Below are positions 60,010 to 64,000 of a DNA stretch of 64,000 nt, piece by piece (position 1 is the first letter of the stretch; each line of letters opens with the position of its first letter). The translations under genes were made by a program, and so were the position numbers. The stretch covers positions 248,001-312,000 of the forward strand of contig NZ_PTRA01000001.1 of the NCBI RefSeq assembly GCF_002943425.1. The letters are read 5' to 3'. The notes under the pieces were generated by a model. That model saw only the letters and a list, made by a program, of their open reading frames with translations, searched no databases and had not been told where the DNA came from. Source of the DNA: Siphonobacter curvatus. Its GTDB lineage: Bacteria; Bacteroidota; Bacteroidia; Cytophagales; Spirosomataceae.

Positions 60010-60456
60010 TTATTTAACAATAACCCCATCCGCTACGAAAACCACGGCTTTTTCGGGCTGCGTAATTTTCGCAATTTCTTCTTTTGATTTTCCGGCGTCT
60101 TCGGCGTAATGTTTGAGTTCATTTACGGGTGTAACGCGGGAGAAGGCCTGTCCTTCAAATACAACCGTCTTGCCTTCAATATCTTTCGGTACGAAGAAAT
60201 CATAGTCTTTAAAAGAAACCCGCATCGTCTTTCCTTCGGGCAGTTTCACTTTCATCCAGCAACCCTTCATTTTGCAAACGGATTCTACCGTACCGGTCAC
60301 TTTGGTAGCAAGCGTATCGGATTTCTTCATTTGTTCCACCAATTGCGTGGTTGAAATCGCGTGATCGGTCGTGATTTTAGCTCCGTGGTAGGTAGCCTGA
60401 GCTTGAGCCGCCAGTCCGGTAAGGGCCAAGGCCAGGGTTATGACGAATGATTTCAT
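60010..60456 (-). CDS. DUF4920 secreted protein
   Basis: The 148-residue protein has a signal peptide (MKSFVITLALALTGLAAQAQ) and the DUF4920 pattern: TKVTGTVESVCKMKGCWMKVKLP (two cysteines, about 60-66, possibly metal binding), FKDYDFFVPKDIEGKTVVFEG and EDAGKSKEEIAKITQPEK near the C-terminus. The family is periplasmic and of unknown role. It lies 57 bases downstream of the large type IX secretion substrate on the same strand, so the two may share a transcript. Confidence 0.8.
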   Translation of the reverse strand: MKSFVITLALALTGLAAQAQATYHGAKITTDHAISTTQLVEQMKKSDTLATKVTGTVESVCKMKGCWMKVKLPEGKTMRVSFKDYDFFVPKDIEGKTVVFEGQAFSRVTPVNELKHYAEDAGKSKEEIAKITQPEKAVVFVADGVIVK

Positions 60457-60512
60457 GGGTATGTACGTTTGAATGGAATGCTAAAATACTGATTAACTGT
60501 AAAGTACCCAAG

Positions 60513-63500
60513 TTAGTTGACCACTTGCACCCAGCTCTTACACTGTTTGCCGTCGGGAAAAGTGATCAGGTAGTAATAGGTTCCCGGAGCTACGGAGGGG
60601 GTCCAGTCGTTTTGATAACTCACGTGCTGATACACGGCTTTTCCCCAGCGATTGAACACATCCAATTTTAGTCCATTGGTACCAATCACAAACTGATCGT
60701 TTTTGCCATCGCCGTTGGGCGTTACTACGTTGGGCACTTCCAGTGGTGGCTCAATGGTTATCGGTTGTGAGGCTGAAAGGGTACAACTGCCACGTTTGGC
60801 AATTCCCGTCACCTGATACGTGCCGGGTTTGGGGTACACGTAGGGCGAAGGCTGTTGCGTCGCCAGCGAATCGCCGTTGCCTAGATACCAGTCGTACTGA
60901 TCGCCGCCCGCATTGGCCAGTTTGATGCGTATTTGCGTGGGTTTTACGCAGTCAAACACCTTTTCAACGGCAAAATCAGGCCGAAACGATTCATCAATGG
61001 TCACGGTGGCCGTAGCCTGTCCACGGCACCCTTTATTGTCTTTAACGATAACCGTATAGGCGGTACTTTGGGTGGGCTGTACCGTAATGGCTGCCTTACT
61101 ACTATCGCTGATGGCCGAGCCAGTCCATTGATACGAACTTCCACCCGTCGCCTGAATGCGAACCGTTTGGCCCTTGCAAATGACTGGCTCCGAAACTGTG
61201 ACTTGAACCGGCAGCGGTTGAATGGTCACCGTAACCGACTTCTGCCCCGTACAGCCTTTCGAATCGGAAGCCTGAACGGTATAGGTAGTCGTTTCGGTAG
61301 GGGTGGCTACGGGATTAGCAATGGTGGTACTGTTAAGCGAGCTGTGGGCCGTCCACTGGTAATTTGATCCGCCGGAAGCCCGCAACTGTACCGTTCCGCC
61401 GAGACACATCGTCGTATCTTTGCTCACTTGAAAAGCGGGTTCAGAAACGCGGATGGTTCGCTGATAGAGAGCCTCTCGTTTACAGCTCAAGGGGTTTCGA
61501 CCCACGAGGGTAATGACGTATACCCCAGGCTTAGTAAAGGTAAACTCCCCCTGCACGGGATTTGTAGATTTACCCAGATTCCCAAAATTCCACTCGTAGC
61601 TTTTCCCCCCGGTACTCGTATTGACAAATTGCAGTTTAGCGGGCGTACAGACATCGATCGTATCCTGCTTTTTGCTATTTAGGAACATATCGAATTTCAC
61701 TTCCAGATTGTCGATATCAAACTTGAAAACGGCGTTATTACAGTTGCCAGCCCGGTTTACGGTAGACCAGGCTCCGGGCGTGGTAGGGAAGGAGGAAGGC
61801 TGACAGGAACAAACGGCCTGATAGACATACCCCCGTTTGTCGAAGCGAGAGGTACCGCCATCCACGTGATCGCCCCGGACGTCGGGCGAAGCATTGGTAT
61901 TGCCAAAAAACGTCGCGTACAGCAAGGACTTTGCTCCATTTTCTAACAGAGCCAGATAAAAATTACTACCGTCCGTCGTTTTCTGAAAAGCGTCGGTGGT
62001 AACAGGCAAGCCTTTGGTACTACTTGCGAGTGCCAGCGTTGTGCCGATGGTCGCATTGACTTCGCCGCCCCAGCCAGCCAGGTAAATATTTCCGCATTCG
62101 TTAATGAGAAAGGCCGTCGGAGCGATGTCGGGTGTACCTCTACCGCTACCAATGACGGTCGAAAAAAGCGTTCGGTCCAGTGTTGGATCAAAGGCATGAA
62201 TAAACTGACCGCTGTTCCGGTTGGTGTACACGCCCGACGTAACCGGGTATTTCCCACCATTACTCAATCCTAATACGTAGACGTTTTCGTCCTTATCCAG
62301 ATCCAGCAGCATGGCTACGTCGGCGTTGCTGGTACCGATGCGTTTGGTTTTCTGTACGTTTCCGTTGGCATCTAGTTTGGCCAGCCACCCGTCTTCGGGT
62401 GTCGGCAGGTTATCGCGTACGGCTCCGCAGACGTAGATATTCCCCGAGGCCGCCGCCCGTATCCCGTATGCTCCGCTGAAGCCGGGCATAATCTTCGGTC
62501 TTTCCCAGATCAGTTTCGATAAATCCGGTGAGAATTTGAGAACGGTAGCAGCCAGTCGGTCGGGGCGGCTTAGGGGAAGTTCCGAGGGGGTAGTCGTTGC
62601 TACCAGTACATTATCCTGGGTGTCCGTAATAATCTCGCCCCGGTACGCATCCCCGTAATACTGAATGCTTAGAAGGGTATTCAGATTCAGACCATCGTTG
62701 GCCGTCGTACCGTAATAGGTGGATGCCAGCAACGATTTCCCGTCCGCACTAAGTTTTGCCAGAAAAATATCGCTACCGTTGTTATAGTCCATCCCACTGA
62801 GCGGTTGAACGTAGGTGCCGCCGCTAAAACTGCGTTTATGAGCTTGCGTACTGGTTGGAAAATTCTGGGAGGAAGTCGTGCCAAAAATCAGTAGTTCTCC
62901 CTTGGAATTAACAATGAGACTATGCGGTACTTCCGTTTGTGTACCTCCCAGGTACGTAGCATACAGTAAGCGGGTACCCGTTGGATTGAATTTCAGAATG
63001 GCAACATCCCAGAGGGTTTGACCGCCGTTGCCGCCGTAATTGATTTGATAGGCTCCCGCGGTTACGGGGAAACCAGTCGCATTCGTCGATCCACCGGAGA
63101 TGAGGTTACCTTCGGCGTCGTAGGTAGCGGTGTGGCCCCAGTTGTCGGAATAAGAGCCGGAGAAGCTGGCAAAGATTAACTCCGGATCAATGATCAGCGG
63201 ATGTTTAGGATCGTAGCCATTGGGTAAGTGAAAGCTCACTACGTTTTTCTCACGAACGGCGAAGTGACCTTTCACTTCCGTGGTTTTCCCTCGAATTTCC
63301 TGGTAATTGTACGGATTCAGTTCCCGAAACCAGCCCATGGACGTGCGAACTTCCAGATTCCCGTGTTCGGATACGGAAAGCTTCTCCGAACCTTCGTACC
63401 GCATCTTAATCAGATCGGGGTTAGCTTCGCTGTGTACAATGAATTCGTACTTAATCGTCGAATGGTGAGCGTACAGTCGCAGATCAATACCCGGATACAA

Positions 63501-63893
63501 TTCCTTGTACACGACTTCGCCGAAACCAGAAACGTTGGAAGCCCAGCGGCGGGCGTCGTTTCCCAGGAAGTAATTTCGGGAAATTCCGTCTGAGAGGTCA
63601 CTTTTCAGGGTTGGGTTCGGATTGGAACCCTCAAAATACACGCGTACACCGTGCAGCTTTAAGGGCGTGTTGGCCGGTAAGGTTCGGTTATGAAGTTGCT
63701 TGAAGTAATCCGTGTCGTAGAAAACGTAATCCATCCCATCCGTCCGCAGGTCCAGTTGGCCGCCCGGAATTTGAATGCGGTACCGCACGCTGGCGTCCCA
63801 CTGACCTTGATTGGGAATGAAAGTAACGGGCTGATTGTCAGCAAATGCAGATAAAGTAAGAAAGATAAGCAGGCAGGTAAACAGGTTCCGCAT
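60513..63893 (-). CDS. Large type IX secretion substrate with PKD domain and CHU_C sorting signal
   Basis: The 1126-residue product has a signal peptide (MRNLFTCLLIFLTLSAFA), an N-terminal DUF7948-like region (about 20-230, NQPVTFIPNQGQWDASVRYR), a beta-propeller/SBBP-like middle (about 240-700, repeats of GDILLAKL/YATYLGGTQ type), a PKD domain (about 745-830), two Ig/SprB-like repeats (about 830-1000, ASGGSNYQWTAHSSLN and ATGGSSYQWTGS), another PKD-like domain, and a C-terminal CHU_C/type B sorting domain (VPNVVTPNGDGKNDQFV to the end). The last directs export through the type IX system and surface attachment. The long frame starts with TTG; ATG 63893 is used. Confidence 0.85.
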   Translation of the reverse strand: MRNLFTCLLIFLTLSAFADNQPVTFIPNQGQWDASVRYRIQIPGGQLDLRTDGMDYVFYDTDYFKQLHNRTLPANTPLKLHGVRVYFEGSNPNPTLKSDLSDGISRNYFLGNDARRWASNVSGFGEVVYKELYPGIDLRLYAHHSTIKYEFIVHSEANPDLIKMRYEGSEKLSVSEHGNLEVRTSMGWFRELNPYNYQEIRGKTTEVKGHFAVREKNVVSFHLPNGYDPKHPLIIDPELIFASFSGSYSDNWGHTATYDAEGNLISGGSTNATGFPVTAGAYQINYGGNGGQTLWDVAILKFNPTGTRLLYATYLGGTQTEVPHSLIVNSKGELLIFGTTSSQNFPTSTQAHKRSFSGGTYVQPLSGMDYNNGSDIFLAKLSADGKSLLASTYYGTTANDGLNLNTLLSIQYYGDAYRGEIITDTQDNVLVATTTPSELPLSRPDRLAATVLKFSPDLSKLIWERPKIMPGFSGAYGIRAAASGNIYVCGAVRDNLPTPEDGWLAKLDANGNVQKTKRIGTSNADVAMLLDLDKDENVYVLGLSNGGKYPVTSGVYTNRNSGQFIHAFDPTLDRTLFSTVIGSGRGTPDIAPTAFLINECGNIYLAGWGGEVNATIGTTLALASSTKGLPVTTDAFQKTTDGSNFYLALLENGAKSLLYATFFGNTNASPDVRGDHVDGGTSRFDKRGYVYQAVCSCQPSSFPTTPGAWSTVNRAGNCNNAVFKFDIDNLEVKFDMFLNSKKQDTIDVCTPAKLQFVNTSTGGKSYEWNFGNLGKSTNPVQGEFTFTKPGVYVITLVGRNPLSCKREALYQRTIRVSEPAFQVSKDTTMCLGGTVQLRASGGSNYQWTAHSSLNSTTIANPVATPTETTTYTVQASDSKGCTGQKSVTVTIQPLPVQVTVSEPVICKGQTVRIQATGGSSYQWTGSAISDSSKAAITVQPTQSTAYTVIVKDNKGCRGQATATVTIDESFRPDFAVEKVFDCVKPTQIRIKLANAGGDQYDWYLGNGDSLATQQPSPYVYPKPGTYQVTGIAKRGSCTLSASQPITIEPPLEVPNVVTPNGDGKNDQFVIGTNGLKLDVFNRWGKAVYQHVSYQNDWTPSVAPGTYYYLITFPDGKQCKSWVQVVN

Positions 63894-64000
63894 CGCTTCA
63901 GTGAGGTTAGGCAACGAATATACAAAATGCCACCGAAAGCGGAGAACCTCAGGAATCGGATTTTTACTTATACGCCTGAATGTCAATTACTTTTTCGCAG
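63894..64000. other. Upstream region of the type IX secretion substrate
   Basis: The last 107 bases hold only the leader and promoter region of the large surface-protein gene. No further gene or clear promoter box is visible. Confidence 0.5.

Noticed and set aside
1-64000. CRISPR arrays, prophage, restriction or other defence systems
   Set aside because: No regular repeat arrays, cas genes, phage structural genes, methyltransferase-endonuclease pairs or known defence domains were seen; the methyltransferases present belong to tRNA modification and the sugar fusion protein.

Overview
The window looks like a chromosomal segment of a Bacteroidota bacterium of the order Cytophagales, probably near the Spirosoma/Siphonobacter group; the genus cannot be fixed from this sequence alone. 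The evidence is the type IX secretion and gliding genes (start of sprA, gldF, a secreted protein with a CHU_C/type B sorting domain), families largely confined to this phylum (DUF4199, DUF4920, GH92, MnmD without the oxidase half), promoters with the TAnnTTTG -7 box, few Shine-Dalgarno sites, and many perfect-stem terminators. No CRISPR array, phage or intact insertion sequence was found.

Layout. 1-6 kb: a minus-strand housekeeping run (MerR regulator, DUF1232, tatA, gatA, LysM lytic transglycosylase, ruvA, and the first 198 codons of sprA leaving the window). 6.3-10.6 kb: alaS, a lysine-rich secreted protein and a metallo-beta-lactamase-fold hydrolase. 10.6-12.2 kb: a gene-poor stretch holding an apparent 32-residue membrane protein, several strong hairpins and a tRNA(CAU), probably tRNA-Ile2. 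12.3-25.6 kb: Spy-like protein, HD phosphohydrolase, DUF937/OmpA protein, GH92 mannosidase, TlpA-type thioredoxin, fructosamine kinase-like protein, M14 carboxypeptidase, a CLC antiporter with fluoride-type motifs, a DUF985 cupin, and an ECF sigma/anti-sigma/DUF4097 operon. 25.6-27.8 kb: typA/bipA behind a structured leader.

27.9-41.7 kb is an exopolysaccharide locus of the Wzx/Wzy type: a methyltransferase-glycosyltransferase fusion, GT2, a Wza-like exporter with six SLBB units, a Wzz without kinase domain, Wzx flippase, hexapeptide acetyltransferase, GT2, Wzy polymerase, GT4, a divergently placed nucleotide-sugar dehydrogenase (TviB/WbpA type) and a WcaJ-type initiating phosphosugar transferase. 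The core (about 32.6-39.2 kb) is strikingly AT-rich against its flanks, as expected for an exchanged serotype-like cassette.

41.8-64 kb: HupE/UreJ-like membrane protein, ndk, DHH phosphoesterase, two FKBP lipoproteins, a hypothetical protein, a Do-family protease, Hsp20 with repeated operator-like sites, mnmD, a hexuronate catabolic set (uxaB, uxaA, uxuA), a 54-codon small gene, gcvH, a dihydroorotase homologue that has lost metal ligands, two DUF4199 membrane proteins, gldF, DUF4920, and a 1126-residue type IX secretion substrate.

Most candidate start codons at the 5' end of long reading frames are TTG/GTG codons or lie inside the upstream terminator; starts were therefore moved to internal ATGs where signal peptides or family N-termini agree. 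The observations most worth following are the typA leader, the hsp20 operator repeats, the hairpin-rich gap at 10.6-12.1 kb, the degenerate dihydroorotase, and the AT-rich polysaccharide cassette.
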